Of a stretch of DNA of 64,000 nt, positions 25,203 to 33,097 are shown piece after piece (positions within the stretch are counted from its first letter, which is position 1; the number at the start of each line of letters is the position of its first letter). The DNA comes from Burkholderiales bacterium (lineage in GTDB: Bacteria > Pseudomonadota > Gammaproteobacteria > Burkholderiales > Eutrophovitaceae). The DNA lies in assembly GCA_028379895.1 (NCBI GenBank), contig JAOEKQ010000001.1, positions 1 to 64,000 of the forward strand. The letters are read 5' to 3'. Below the pieces are notes generated by a model, which was not told where the DNA came from, made no database searches, and saw only the letters and a program-made list of their open reading frames with translations. The translations under genes were made by a program, and so were the position numbers.

Positions 25203-26324
25203 TTGGGATCAGTAATAGAGTTGACCAAGCATTTAGTTCGTATGAACACTATCAATCCACCGGGAGATGAAGAGGAGTGTGCTCGATTTTTGGGTAATAT
25301 TTTAGAGAAAGCTAAGTTTTCTGTGTCGCTGCATCCCTTCGGCGAGAAACGAGCGAGCCTCGTAGCTCGGATAGGCGGGAACAGCACCAAGAAACCATTG
25401 TGCATTACCGGCCACATTGACACGGTACCCTTGGGTGCAAACGCTTGGACGAAAGACCCCTTCTCCGGTGAAACCGATGCAGGCCGATTATTCGGACGTG
25501 GAACAAGTGACATGAAGTGTGGTGTTGCTGCGTTTGTCACCGCCGCCATCGAGTTGTCAGACCGTTTGAGCGGAACTCCTGGCTTAGAGTTGGTTATCAC
25601 AGCGGGCGAAGAGGTCGGCTGTCAAGGGGCATTCGATTTAGTGCGTCAACAGGGGGCGCTTGGTCGAGCTGGCGCAGTTTTAGTTGGTGAGCCCACCTCG
25701 AATTTTCCGTATGTCGGGCACAAGGGAGCTTATTGGTTAACGGCAAGGACCAGTGGCGTGACCGCTCACGGCTCGATGCCTAACCTCGGAGATAATGCTG
25801 TTTATAGGGCCGCAAAAGCAATTACAGCATTGGAGAATTTTAAATTCTCTAACCCACCACACGAAATGATGGGACAAGCTACGCTTAATGTTGGAATGGT
25901 ACATGGGGGCCTAAATATAAATTCAGTACCTGATGAGGCGGCCATCTCGATTGATATTAGAAGCGTACCTACATCTAAGCACAAAGACGTGAGAGATCAG
26001 TTACAAAAATGTATGGGACATGATGTCGAGCTGGAAACGTTCATCGATCTGGAAAGCATCTATTCGGAGCCTGACACCCCATGGATTCAAACGGTTTTTG
26101 ATCTTGTTCAGCCTTATTTAGGATATCGGCCAGAAGCCAAAGTAGCGACTTATTTTACTGATGCTGCCGCCCTGACCCCTGCTTATGGTTCACCACCAAC
26201 ATTGATTTTGGGACCTGGAGAGGCGAGTATGGCACACCAGACAGACGAATATTGCGTCTTAGATCGTGTAGAGGCGTCTGTTGATATGTACAAAGATATC
26301 ATTTCAGATTGGTGTGAAATTTAG
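25203..26324 (+). CDS. M20-family metallopeptidase / amidohydrolase (ArgE/DapE-like)
   Basis: Zinc-dependent hydrolase of N-acyl amino acids or small peptides; acetylornithine deacetylase, succinyl-DAP desuccinylase and carboxypeptidase G2 belong here. 373 residues. Metal ligands and catalytic residues are in place: H71 and D73 in GHIDTVP, D103 in GTSDMKCGV, E136-E137 in AGEEVGC. A dimerisation domain inserts around 170-280, and the last ligand is His near MAHQTDEY. The TTG at 25203 was chosen since AAGGAGA (25191-25197) stands 5 bases upstream; an earlier TTG at 25173 lies inside livF. Placement directly after an importer suggests it deacylates the imported compound; this is inference. Confidence 0.88.
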   Translation: MGSVIELTKHLVRMNTINPPGDEEECARFLGNILEKAKFSVSLHPFGEKRASLVARIGGNSTKKPLCITGHIDTVPLGANAWTKDPFSGETDAGRLFGRGTSDMKCGVAAFVTAAIELSDRLSGTPGLELVITAGEEVGCQGAFDLVRQQGALGRAGAVLVGEPTSNFPYVGHKGAYWLTARTSGVTAHGSMPNLGDNAVYRAAKAITALENFKFSNPPHEMMGQATLNVGMVHGGLNINSVPDEAAISIDIRSVPTSKHKDVRDQLQKCMGHDVELETFIDLESIYSEPDTPWIQTVFDLVQPYLGYRPEAKVATYFTDAAALTPAYGSPPTLILGPGEASMAHQTDEYCVLDRVEASVDMYKDIISDWCEI

Positions 26325-26379
26325 GGCTCAACTGAATATTGATTAAGGTTATCAAGCAACCAACCCTACAAGTCAGGTC

Positions 26380-27882
26380 ATGAATTTTTATTCACTTATT
26401 GAGAATGTTGTCCAATTAAAGCCAACGAACATAGCAATAAAAATTGGCAATGAGCGCAACATCTCATACAGTCAGCTTGGCAACCAAGTATCACGTTATT
26501 TAAATGCCTTGAGTGCGTTAGGTGTACGGGACGGTGATCGTGTTGTTGTGCAAGTAGAAAAAAGCTTACCCAGTTTACTGCTCTACTTGGCCTGTCTAAA
26601 AGGTGGTTATATTTTCGTGCCACTAAATACCGCATACAAGGCATCCGAACTGACTCATTTTATTGCGGACGCGAAACCCACGCTTTTCATTACTACCATT
26701 GAGCGCTTCGATGAGGTTTCGGCTTTGGTGGCAGATGTAAAGACTTGTTCGGCGGTAGTGTTGAACGGTGGAGATAATCAAAACTTGAGTAACCTCTCGG
26801 CAAGGCAATCCGAATTCGCACCGACTCGCGCGTCAAGCCCGAGCGAGGTTGCGGTCATTATTTATACTTCGGGCACTACCGGTCGAAGTAAGGGCGCGAT
26901 GGTGACACATGATAATCTGATCTCGAACGTAAATACGCTCATTAAACTTTGGGATTTTTCTGAGAATGATGTTTTGCTTCATGCGTTACCGGTCTTTCAT
27001 GTGCATGGTTTATTCATCGCTAACCATTGTGCGTTGGCGGTTGGGGCGAAGATGCTTTGGCTCAATAGGTTTAATGTTGAAGAAGTTGTTGAGGCAATAC
27101 CAAAATCAACCGTGATGATGGGGGTGCCAACGTTCTACACGCGATTATTAAGTAGTGCCAGTTTGACCAAGAGTCTTTGCCGTGCGATCCGGTTGTTCAT
27201 TTCTGGATCAGCCCCCTTGCAAACGGAAACTCACGAATTATTCGAGCAAAGAACGGACCATAAAATTTTAGAGCGTTACGGTATGTCTGAAGCAGGAATG
27301 ATTACGAGTAACCCTTATCATGGGGTACGTAAAGTTGGATCGGTCGGCCAGGCGTTACCCGGGGTTAGCGTTCGTATCGTAGATGATGTTGATGTGAGTG
27401 TTTCTCAGGGGGATACTGGACACATACAGATCAAAGGGCCAAATGTCTTCAAAGGTTACCGAAATATGCCGGAAAAAACCAAAGAAGAGTTTACTCCGGA
27501 TGGGTGGTTTCGAACGGGAGATTTAGGGGTCTTCGACGAAGAGCGTTATCTCACGATAGTTGGTAGATCCAAAGATTTGATCATAACGGGGGGATACAAC
27601 GTTTACCCAAAAGAAATAGAGTTGATTTTAGATGCTGAACCAAGCATTTTTGAGTCTGCTGTATTTGGTATTAAGGACTCTGACTTTGGTGAGGCAGTAA
27701 CGGCGGCGATCGTCCTTAATGCAAACTCTGACGCTGACGCCGCTCTATTAATTGACAATTTAAAAGCACAACTCGCAACCTATAAGGTACCTAAAGTGAT
27801 CCACGTTGTGAATCAATTACCCAGAAATGCAATGGGTAAAGTTCAAAAATCGCTATTAAGAGAAGCATACTCTAGCGATTGA
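26380..27882 (+). CDS. matB: Malonyl-CoA synthetase (acyl-adenylating family)
   Basis: Predicted to convert malonate, CoA and ATP to malonyl-CoA. 500 residues of the ANL superfamily. The P-loop is IIYTSGTTGRSKGAMVTH (about 160-177). Stretches typical of MatB include LHALPVFHVHGLFIA, FISGSAPLQTETHELFE and KILERYGMSEAGMITSNPYHG. The hinge and catalytic lysine regions are GWFRTGDLG, GRSKDLIITGGYNVYPKEIE and PRNAMGKVQKSLL. It lies 55 bases after the M20 gene on the same strand. No malonyl-CoA decarboxylase is present in the window. Substrate assignment is by motif resemblance, so another short dicarboxylate is possible. Confidence 0.85.
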   Translation: MNFYSLIENVVQLKPTNIAIKIGNERNISYSQLGNQVSRYLNALSALGVRDGDRVVVQVEKSLPSLLLYLACLKGGYIFVPLNTAYKASELTHFIADAKPTLFITTIERFDEVSALVADVKTCSAVVLNGGDNQNLSNLSARQSEFAPTRASSPSEVAVIIYTSGTTGRSKGAMVTHDNLISNVNTLIKLWDFSENDVLLHALPVFHVHGLFIANHCALAVGAKMLWLNRFNVEEVVEAIPKSTVMMGVPTFYTRLLSSASLTKSLCRAIRLFISGSAPLQTETHELFEQRTDHKILERYGMSEAGMITSNPYHGVRKVGSVGQALPGVSVRIVDDVDVSVSQGDTGHIQIKGPNVFKGYRNMPEKTKEEFTPDGWFRTGDLGVFDEERYLTIVGRSKDLIITGGYNVYPKEIELILDAEPSIFESAVFGIKDSDFGEAVTAAIVLNANSDADAALLIDNLKAQLATYKVPKVIHVVNQLPRNAMGKVQKSLLREAYSSD

Positions 27883-27914
27883 GATTAGATCGATTTTGTT
27901 AAATTCAGGCTCTG

Positions 27915-28517
27915 ATGATTTCAATCGCCAATCAAATAAGCAATGATATTGAGCGTGATGGGTATTCGATTACTCACGGCTTATTTAACGAGAGCGTATT
28001 AGATACACTCAGGATATATGCCGAGTCAGGCGTGGGTAAAGGTAAATATAAGATTGCGGGCATTGGTTCGGGCTCTCAGTATCAAATTCAGGAACATATC
28101 CGAGGTGATCAAATATGGTGGCTCGATCGAGAAGAGGGATCTGTTATTGAAAAGGTATTTTTACAATTTGACCGGCTTAAAGATGACCTTAATCAAAGCC
28201 TCTACCTTGGACTTTTTGATTTTGAGTGTCATCTAGCACAGTATAAATCTGGCTCAGCATATGAGCGCCATTATGATCGACCATTGGCCAGCAAGCGTCG
28301 AAAATTAACAGTTACACTGTATTTAAATAAGGGCTGGTCGCGCAATGACGGCGGGAATTTAAGATTATATTTGAACTCCGGGCTTGAGCGATTCATTGAT
28401 ATCGTCCCACGATTCGGCACGCTTGTAGTGTTCTTGAGTGAATTCTTCGCGCATGAGGTCCTAACCTGTAATCGAGATCGTCATAGTCTTACAGGTTGGT
28501 TTTTGGAGCGACCTTAG
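27915..28517 (+). CDS. 2-oxoglutarate/Fe(II)-dependent oxygenase, prolyl hydroxylase-like
   Basis: Mononuclear iron oxygenase of the P4H/SM-20 type. 200 residues. The iron ligands are H119 and D121 in ERHYDRP and H180 in FFAHEVL; R189 in RDRHSLTGWF is placed to bind the 2-oxoglutarate carboxylate. Bacterial members hydroxylate proteins or small molecules; no substrate can be named. It follows matB by 32 bases, same strand, and is convergent with the TauE gene. It may share the importer operon, though its link to that function is unclear. Confidence 0.87.
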   Translation: MISIANQISNDIERDGYSITHGLFNESVLDTLRIYAESGVGKGKYKIAGIGSGSQYQIQEHIRGDQIWWLDREEGSVIEKVFLQFDRLKDDLNQSLYLGLFDFECHLAQYKSGSAYERHYDRPLASKRRKLTVTLYLNKGWSRNDGGNLRLYLNSGLERFIDIVPRFGTLVVFLSEFFAHEVLTCNRDRHSLTGWFLERP

Positions 28518-28534
28518 TTGAGTAGATGATTAGT

Positions 28535-29353
28535 TCAAGCCTTAATAAATATTTTCACGAACATATCGATCGCTAGAAACATCAAAATTAAAGCAAAGAT
28601 CCTTTTAAGCGTTGTGACAGGTATCGAGTGTGCGACCTTAGCGCCGAATGGAACCGTGATAAAGGTCCCAACAACAATTCCTACAAGTGCTGGTAAATAT
28701 ACGTAACCTATGCTGTATTCTGGTAGGTATATGTTGCCCCAACCATTCCAAATGTATCCTAGTGCGCCCGCTACCGCTATTGGAAACCCTAAAGCTGCTG
28801 ATGTCCCTATAGCGTTTCGCATAGGGATATTGTGCATAACCATTAGGGGAATAGTAACAACGCCGCCGCCGATACCTACAAGACTTGAAATTATTCCGAC
28901 ACACCCAGAGCCGATTCCCATGCCGATACTTTTCGGTAAGCTCCGGGAGGGCTTCGGTTTGAGGTTAAGAAATAGGTCAATGGAGGCATATCCAGCAAAA
29001 ATAACGAATAAACCAGCTAAAACGGTAGGGTTTAATGATTCGGCAAAGAAGCTACCAAAGAAGGTTCCAACAACAAGATAGCCGGCCGATTGTTTGACCG
29101 TCGGCCACAAAATGGCTTCACGCGCATGATGAGCACGGATGCTTGAAAGGGACGTGAAAACAATTGAGGCAAGAGATGTACCAATCGCTAAATGTAGAAT
29201 TCGTTCTATTGCGAAATCTTGTGCCGTGAATAAGAAGACCATAAGCGGCACAAGAAGAGTGCCCCCGCCAATCCCGAGAAGGCCAGCAAAAAAGCCTACA
29301 AAAATCCCGACTGCTAGATAGGCGACCCACCATTGGGCCATCATGTCTGCCAT
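28535..29353 (-). CDS. TauE/SafE family membrane permease
   Basis: Predicted sulfite/organosulfonate exporter family protein, inner membrane. 272 residues, eight or so hydrophobic segments with the two family repeats: VGFFAGLLGIGGGTLLVPL near the N-terminus and GIISSLVGIGGGVVTIPLM in the middle. The start at 29353 forms a TGATG overlap with the stop of the EVE gene, so the two are probably translationally coupled; an ATG nine bases later is also possible. The substrate is not known. Confidence 0.9.
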   Translation of the reverse strand: MADMMAQWWVAYLAVGIFVGFFAGLLGIGGGTLLVPLMVFLFTAQDFAIERILHLAIGTSLASIVFTSLSSIRAHHAREAILWPTVKQSAGYLVVGTFFGSFFAESLNPTVLAGLFVIFAGYASIDLFLNLKPKPSRSLPKSIGMGIGSGCVGIISSLVGIGGGVVTIPLMVMHNIPMRNAIGTSAALGFPIAVAGALGYIWNGWGNIYLPEYSIGYVYLPALVGIVVGTFITVPFGAKVAHSIPVTTLKRIFALILMFLAIDMFVKIFIKA

Positions 29354-29826
29354 CAGATAAGTGTTTGAATGTAGCGCCATTCAGCTGACGTTACAGGTGT
29401 AATTGATAGGCGGGAACCCTTTTGAAGCACTTTCATGCTTTGCAACTTTTTGTGTTCCCTCAATTCATAAAGCGATAAGAGCTTTGTTTTGCGAACGAAT
29501 TTAACATCTACATTCAACCAACGGGGCTTCTCGCGACTTGATTTTTTATCGAAGTAATTACTTGCTTCGTCAAATTGTGTTTCATCTGTGTATGCTTCCC
29601 GCGCCACCTCCGCGTAACCGGCAATCCCTGGTGGAGCGCAGTTGGAATGGTAGAACAGTATGCCATCTCCAACGGACATATCGTCTCTCATGAAATTTCG
29701 TGCCTGATAGTTACGTATACCATCCCAAGGTTCGGTTTTGCGAGGACATTTTTTTAGGTCATCGATACTAAAAACGTTGGGCTCTGACTTCATGAGCCAG
29801 TAGCGAGTCGCTGTTGAGTTTGACAT
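29353..29826 (-). CDS. EVE domain protein (THYN1-like)
   Basis: EVE domains are PUA-like folds that bind modified bases in DNA or RNA. 157 residues, essentially one domain. Landmarks are YWLMKSEPNVFSIDDL at the N-terminus, WDGIRNYQARNFMRD, VGDGILFYHSNC, and GIAGYAEVARE. The protein is a common neighbour of zapA and 6S RNA in this group. It overlaps the start of the TauE gene by one base (TGATG). Whether the base-binding role is connected with that transporter is unknown. Confidence 0.92.
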   Translation of the reverse strand: MSNSTATRYWLMKSEPNVFSIDDLKKCPRKTEPWDGIRNYQARNFMRDDMSVGDGILFYHSNCAPPGIAGYAEVAREAYTDETQFDEASNYFDKKSSREKPRWLNVDVKFVRKTKLLSLYELREHKKLQSMKVLQKGSRLSITPVTSAEWRYIQTLI

Positions 29827-29849
29827 CAGTAAAGAATGAGTTAGTTTTT

Positions 29850-30022
29850 ATCTACTAAGGAAGAGCTGCCCGGTTCATCCTGAACCAAAAGGTTCAAGGC
29901 GGTCACCTTCCGAACGCCGAAGGTACGTTCTCCTGGAACGCGCACAAAAGCATTACTTGAGTTGGCGACCTTAACTAAGTTATTGGTTCAGAAAATTAAT
30001 CGAGCAGCTCTTCCTTAGTAAA
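29850..30022 (-). ncRNA. ssrS: 6S RNA
   Basis: Regulatory RNA that binds sigma-70 RNA polymerase in stationary phase. It lies directly downstream of zapA on the same strand, its standard place. A 17-base perfect inverted repeat (29853-29869 with 30004-30020) forms the closing stem. Inside, on the minus strand, is the hairpin GCCTTGAACC-TTTT-GGTTCAGG, which resembles the CCTTGAACC/GGTTCAAGG element of the E. coli RNA. Total about 170 nt, within the usual size. The ends are estimated from the stem. Confidence 0.9.
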
Positions 30023-30029
30023 CAAAGCA

Positions 30030-30335
30030 TTAAAATAATTTTTCTTGGTCATTTAAAACGGTATCGATTTTTTTACCCATGGAAGTTATTGTACTTCGGA
30101 ACTCGTTTAGATTGATACCTCGTGTTTGAACAGTAAGTAGCTTATGGGCAATATTGAGCGCTGCCATAATAGCGATTCGCTCGGAGCCAACAACTTTACC
30201 AACTTCTCGAACCTCTTTAATCTGTTCATCCAATAGTGCTACCGCATTGAGTAGTTCTTCTTTTTCTTCCTCATTACAGGCTAATCGCACTGGCCTACCA
30301 AGAATCTCAATTTCGACCATTTCTGGCTGACTCAT
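30030..30335 (-). CDS. zapA: Cell division protein ZapA
   Basis: Binds and bundles FtsZ at the division ring. 101 residues: an N-terminal domain starting VEIEILGRPVRLAC, followed by LLNAVALLDEQIKEVRE and a C-terminal coiled coil from about residue 60. RIAIMAALNIAHKLL is typical. Its start overlaps the end of the zapB-like gene by four bases, and 6S RNA follows immediately. Confidence 0.95.
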   Translation of the reverse strand: MSQPEMVEIEILGRPVRLACNEEEKEELLNAVALLDEQIKEVREVGKVVGSERIAIMAALNIAHKLLTVQTRGINLNEFRSTITSMGKKIDTVLNDQEKLF

Positions 30336-30535
30336 AACGAACTCTGATCATTATGTTTAAGTAAAATAGTCTCTATTTTTGACGCTGCGCGATTGATCTT
30401 TTTCTCGAGTTCTTGTATTTGATTTTCAGAGAGCACAAGTTTTTGCCGAAGCGAAAAGTTCTCGCTTCTTAAGTTTCGCGTGAGGCGTATTAATTCATCC
30501 AGTTGCTGTTCGAGAGACTTCAATTGCGCATGCAT
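30332..30535 (-). CDS. ZapB-like short coiled-coil protein
   Basis: 67 residues, almost entirely heptad coiled coil (LEQQLDELIRLTRNLRSENFSLRQ). A protein of this kind is regularly found just upstream of zapA in beta- and gammaproteobacteria and is thought to act in cell division. The start is ATG 30535; a GTG three bases earlier is less likely. The promoter at 30542-30569 would place the first transcribed base almost at this ATG, so the message may be leaderless. Confidence 0.82.
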   Translation of the reverse strand: MHAQLKSLEQQLDELIRLTRNLRSENFSLRQKLVLSENQIQELEKKINRAASKIETILLKHNDQSSL

Positions 30536-30541
30536 CACGAA

Positions 30542-30569
30542 ACTATAGGCGACAAATATAAAAAGTCAA
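30542..30569 (-). promoter_or_regulatory. Promoter for zapB-like/zapA/6S RNA
   Basis: On the minus strand TTGACT (30569-30564), 16-base spacer, TATAGT (30547-30542). The -10 ends only six bases before the ATG at 30535. Confidence 0.55.
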
Positions 30570-30584
30570 CACGTCGCAAGCGCC

Positions 30585-30613
30585 TTCAATTGTAATTGTA
30601 TACCGTGTACAAT
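30585..30613 (+). promoter_or_regulatory. Putative promoter for the riboswitch and receptor
   Basis: A -10 like TACAAT (30608-30613) with a poor -35 TTCAAT (30585-30590), 17 bases apart, placed just ahead of the cobalamin riboswitch. Confidence 0.4.
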
Positions 30614-30617
30614 ATTG

Positions 30618-30835
30618 GTAAGTGGTGCCCGCGTTCTTTTCTAAATAGCGCGGGATAATCGGGAAACAGGTGAGTTTTATTTAACAATCCCTGTACTGCC
30701 CCCGCAACGGTGAACAAGCGTGAGCTTCATATCTGTAGCCTCCAAAAGCTACAAAGCCACCTTAGAAGCGAGTACTTACTCTCAACTTGGGGAAGGCATG
30801 AAGTTATTTCTTGTGAGTCCGGATACCGGCCATTT
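30618..30835 (+). promoter_or_regulatory. Cobalamin (B12) riboswitch
   Basis: The B12-box core ACTGCCCCCGCAACGG is at 30695-30710, preceded by GGGAAACAGGTGA (30661-30673) and AATCCCTGT. The downstream half has GCCACC, GGGGAAGGC (30788-30796 region) and GAGTCCGGATACCGGCC (30815-30831). These are the conserved parts of the class in the right order. The receptor gene follows about 85 bases later. A small hairpin GCAC-GGCGG-GTGC (30877-30889) lies between aptamer and start codon and could belong to the expression platform. The gap 30539-30916 holds nothing else besides this and the two promoters. Outer limits are approximate. Confidence 0.93.
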
Positions 30836-30916
30836 AGTACGACGCGGTCTCGATGATTCGAGGCATATTTTAATTTTGCACGGCGGGTGCAAACTTACTA
30901 AATGAGGTATTTACTT

Positions 30917-33007
30917 ATGCATTCCCTTAAGCTTTGGCGGCTCTTAGCAGGCCTGTTTTCTACGCTTTTTCTTATAACACCAACTAGTGCGCAAAAACCG
31001 ATCGACATTGACCCAATAACGCTAAATCTGGGCCGATTCGATGATGCTTTAGAAAAAATCCCAGCAAATCTGAAAATAATATCAATTGAGGAGATCGAAA
31101 GAAGCGGCGCTACTAACGTTCCCGAATTATTGAGCCGTTATGCCGGTGTATTTACATCAATGGATTTTTTCGGCAACGGTTCTGATTCTGCCAAGGTAGA
31201 CCTGAGAGCTTTCGGTTCAGTAGCAGACGAAAATACTTTGATCTTAATAGATGGCCGACGTGTAAAGGATAACGACCTATCGACGGTAAATTGGTCATCA
31301 ATCCCGTTAAAATTTATAGAACGAATTGAGATACTTCGAGGTGGAGGGGCTGTCTTGTATGGACGAGGCGCTACCGCTGGGGTCATTAATATCGTCACAA
31401 TGAGTCCCGGTAAGCGTGACAATTTCGTAGAAATCGAAGGAACGACTGGGACATACAACACGGATTCAGGAGCTATAGCAGGATCGTTCGGCACCGACAA
31501 ATACGGTTTAATGGTGAATACTCAAGGCTATTCATCAGATAACTACAGGACCAACAATAAGGAGACGCGCCAAGCGGGTCAATTAGCATATAAATTCTAT
31601 GGCGAAAGTATAGATACTTCGATCCAAATCGGGACTTCACAACAAAATGTTCGACTACCTGGCGCACTTAATATACAACCTAGTAATGGTACCGATGAGG
31701 TGTTGTCCTTGGGTCGAAGGGGAAGTACGACGCCTAATGATTTTTCTAGAGCGATAGAAAATTACCTAACCGGAGGCCTTGACGTCGATGCTGGTGATTC
31801 TCAGGCCATTATAAATTTTGGGTGGAGGTCAAGTAATGACGAGTCTTTTTTTGATGCCTTTAATGACACTTACGCGGAGAGGGACCGAGAGACATGGCAC
31901 GTCTCACCTCGGCTTCGTCGCGCCTTCAACGTAGGCTCTATAGAGCATGATATTAAACTTGGTATGGACTACGAGAGATGGTCGGTGACTCGTAACGTCT
32001 CTGACGCGGAGCAGAATATAAGTGATCCACATAATATATTTAAATCCGAGCAGAGGAATTATGGGCTCTATGTGGAAAATACGATTGGCATTTCGGATCT
32101 ATGGGCCCTCTCAGTTGGGGCCCGGTGGGATGAACAAACACAGAGTGCAATCGATACCTTCGATGCTAATGCTCCAGGAGCCGCGGCCAAATTTGAATCC
32201 CAAGCACCAGCCAAAGACCAGAAAATCTCAGTAAGTGGTTATGAGCTCAATTTAAAGCGTGAATTACAAATAGGTAGATACGTTGGTGTGAGTACGAACA
32301 AAAGCTATCGTCTCGCTAACGTAGATGAGATCGGAGCTACTGGTGAGTTCGACGCCAGTTCCAATAAGGTTTTTCAATTTTTAAGGCCGCAAATATCCCA
32401 TACACACCAGCTTTTTTTTGGGCGAAATGCTCCACAGTACACGTATAACGTGAATTTATATCAAATTGATACCAGAGATGAAATCAGGCTGGACCTGCTG
32501 ACCACCGGAGCGGGAAATACGAATTTTCCGTTAACTAAACGCCAAGGTTTTGAAGCGCAAACTAGTTTTATGGGGCCACACTTTTCTGTTTCGAGTGCTT
32601 ATGTTTACACCAAAGCAAAGTTCTCCAGGGGGACTACAGGCACACATAACCTAACAGGAAAAACGATACCGCTAACGCCGAAACATACTTTTAATTTTAA
32701 TGGTACTTACCGCTTTCCTAAGAATGTCGATTTATCGTTAGATTTTAATTATTTTAGTGAGCAGGTAATGGATAATGATGAGCCAAATATTATGCACACG
32801 AATATTCCAGATTATTCAGTTACTAATTTGAAATTATCTCGCAAAACTGACGGATGGAAGTTCGGCGCTGGGGTTTCGAATTTGTTTGATCGTGAGTACC
32901 ACAGTTATGCAGTCGCTAGCGGATTTACGGCAACGAGGTTCGGTGTGTACCCATTGCCTGAGCGCGTAATTTATTTAACGATTGGTAAAACTTTTGGTAC
33001 TAAATAA
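30917..33007 (+). CDS. btuB: TonB-dependent outer membrane receptor, BtuB-like
   Basis: Outer-membrane beta-barrel that imports vitamin B12 or related corrinoids with TonB energy; the substrate follows from the riboswitch just upstream. 696 residues. A signal peptide ends at about TSAQ (residue 24). The plug domain (about 45-170) has SGATNVPELLSRYAGVF, LILIDGRRV and IERIEILRGGGAVLYG-GATAGVINIVT. The rest is barrel, ending in the aromatic-rich VIYLTIGKTFGTK. The ATG at 30917 was chosen because GAGG stands nine bases before it; an in-frame ATG at 30902 is possible. No btuCDF genes are nearby. Confidence 0.88.
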   Translation: MHSLKLWRLLAGLFSTLFLITPTSAQKPIDIDPITLNLGRFDDALEKIPANLKIISIEEIERSGATNVPELLSRYAGVFTSMDFFGNGSDSAKVDLRAFGSVADENTLILIDGRRVKDNDLSTVNWSSIPLKFIERIEILRGGGAVLYGRGATAGVINIVTMSPGKRDNFVEIEGTTGTYNTDSGAIAGSFGTDKYGLMVNTQGYSSDNYRTNNKETRQAGQLAYKFYGESIDTSIQIGTSQQNVRLPGALNIQPSNGTDEVLSLGRRGSTTPNDFSRAIENYLTGGLDVDAGDSQAIINFGWRSSNDESFFDAFNDTYAERDRETWHVSPRLRRAFNVGSIEHDIKLGMDYERWSVTRNVSDAEQNISDPHNIFKSEQRNYGLYVENTIGISDLWALSVGARWDEQTQSAIDTFDANAPGAAAKFESQAPAKDQKISVSGYELNLKRELQIGRYVGVSTNKSYRLANVDEIGATGEFDASSNKVFQFLRPQISHTHQLFFGRNAPQYTYNVNLYQIDTRDEIRLDLLTTGAGNTNFPLTKRQGFEAQTSFMGPHFSVSSAYVYTKAKFSRGTTGTHNLTGKTIPLTPKHTFNFNGTYRFPKNVDLSLDFNYFSEQVMDNDEPNIMHTNIPDYSVTNLKLSRKTDGWKFGAGVSNLFDREYHSYAVASGFTATRFGVYPLPERVIYLTIGKTFGTK

Positions 33008-33097
33008 TTGGCTTAGGTACGCATATTGCCCCCGAAGATTCTAGTAAAGTGACGTCAGACCTGTAGTTTTTGAGTTCTCTCTGGTAATGTGCCATCG

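Noticed and set aside
26325..26379. Gap between the M20 gene and matB as an operon boundary
   Set aside because: I see neither a terminator nor a convincing promoter in these 55 bases.
30720..30905. Reading frame of 61 residues upstream of the receptor
   Set aside because: It lies wholly inside the cobalamin riboswitch and has no coding features.
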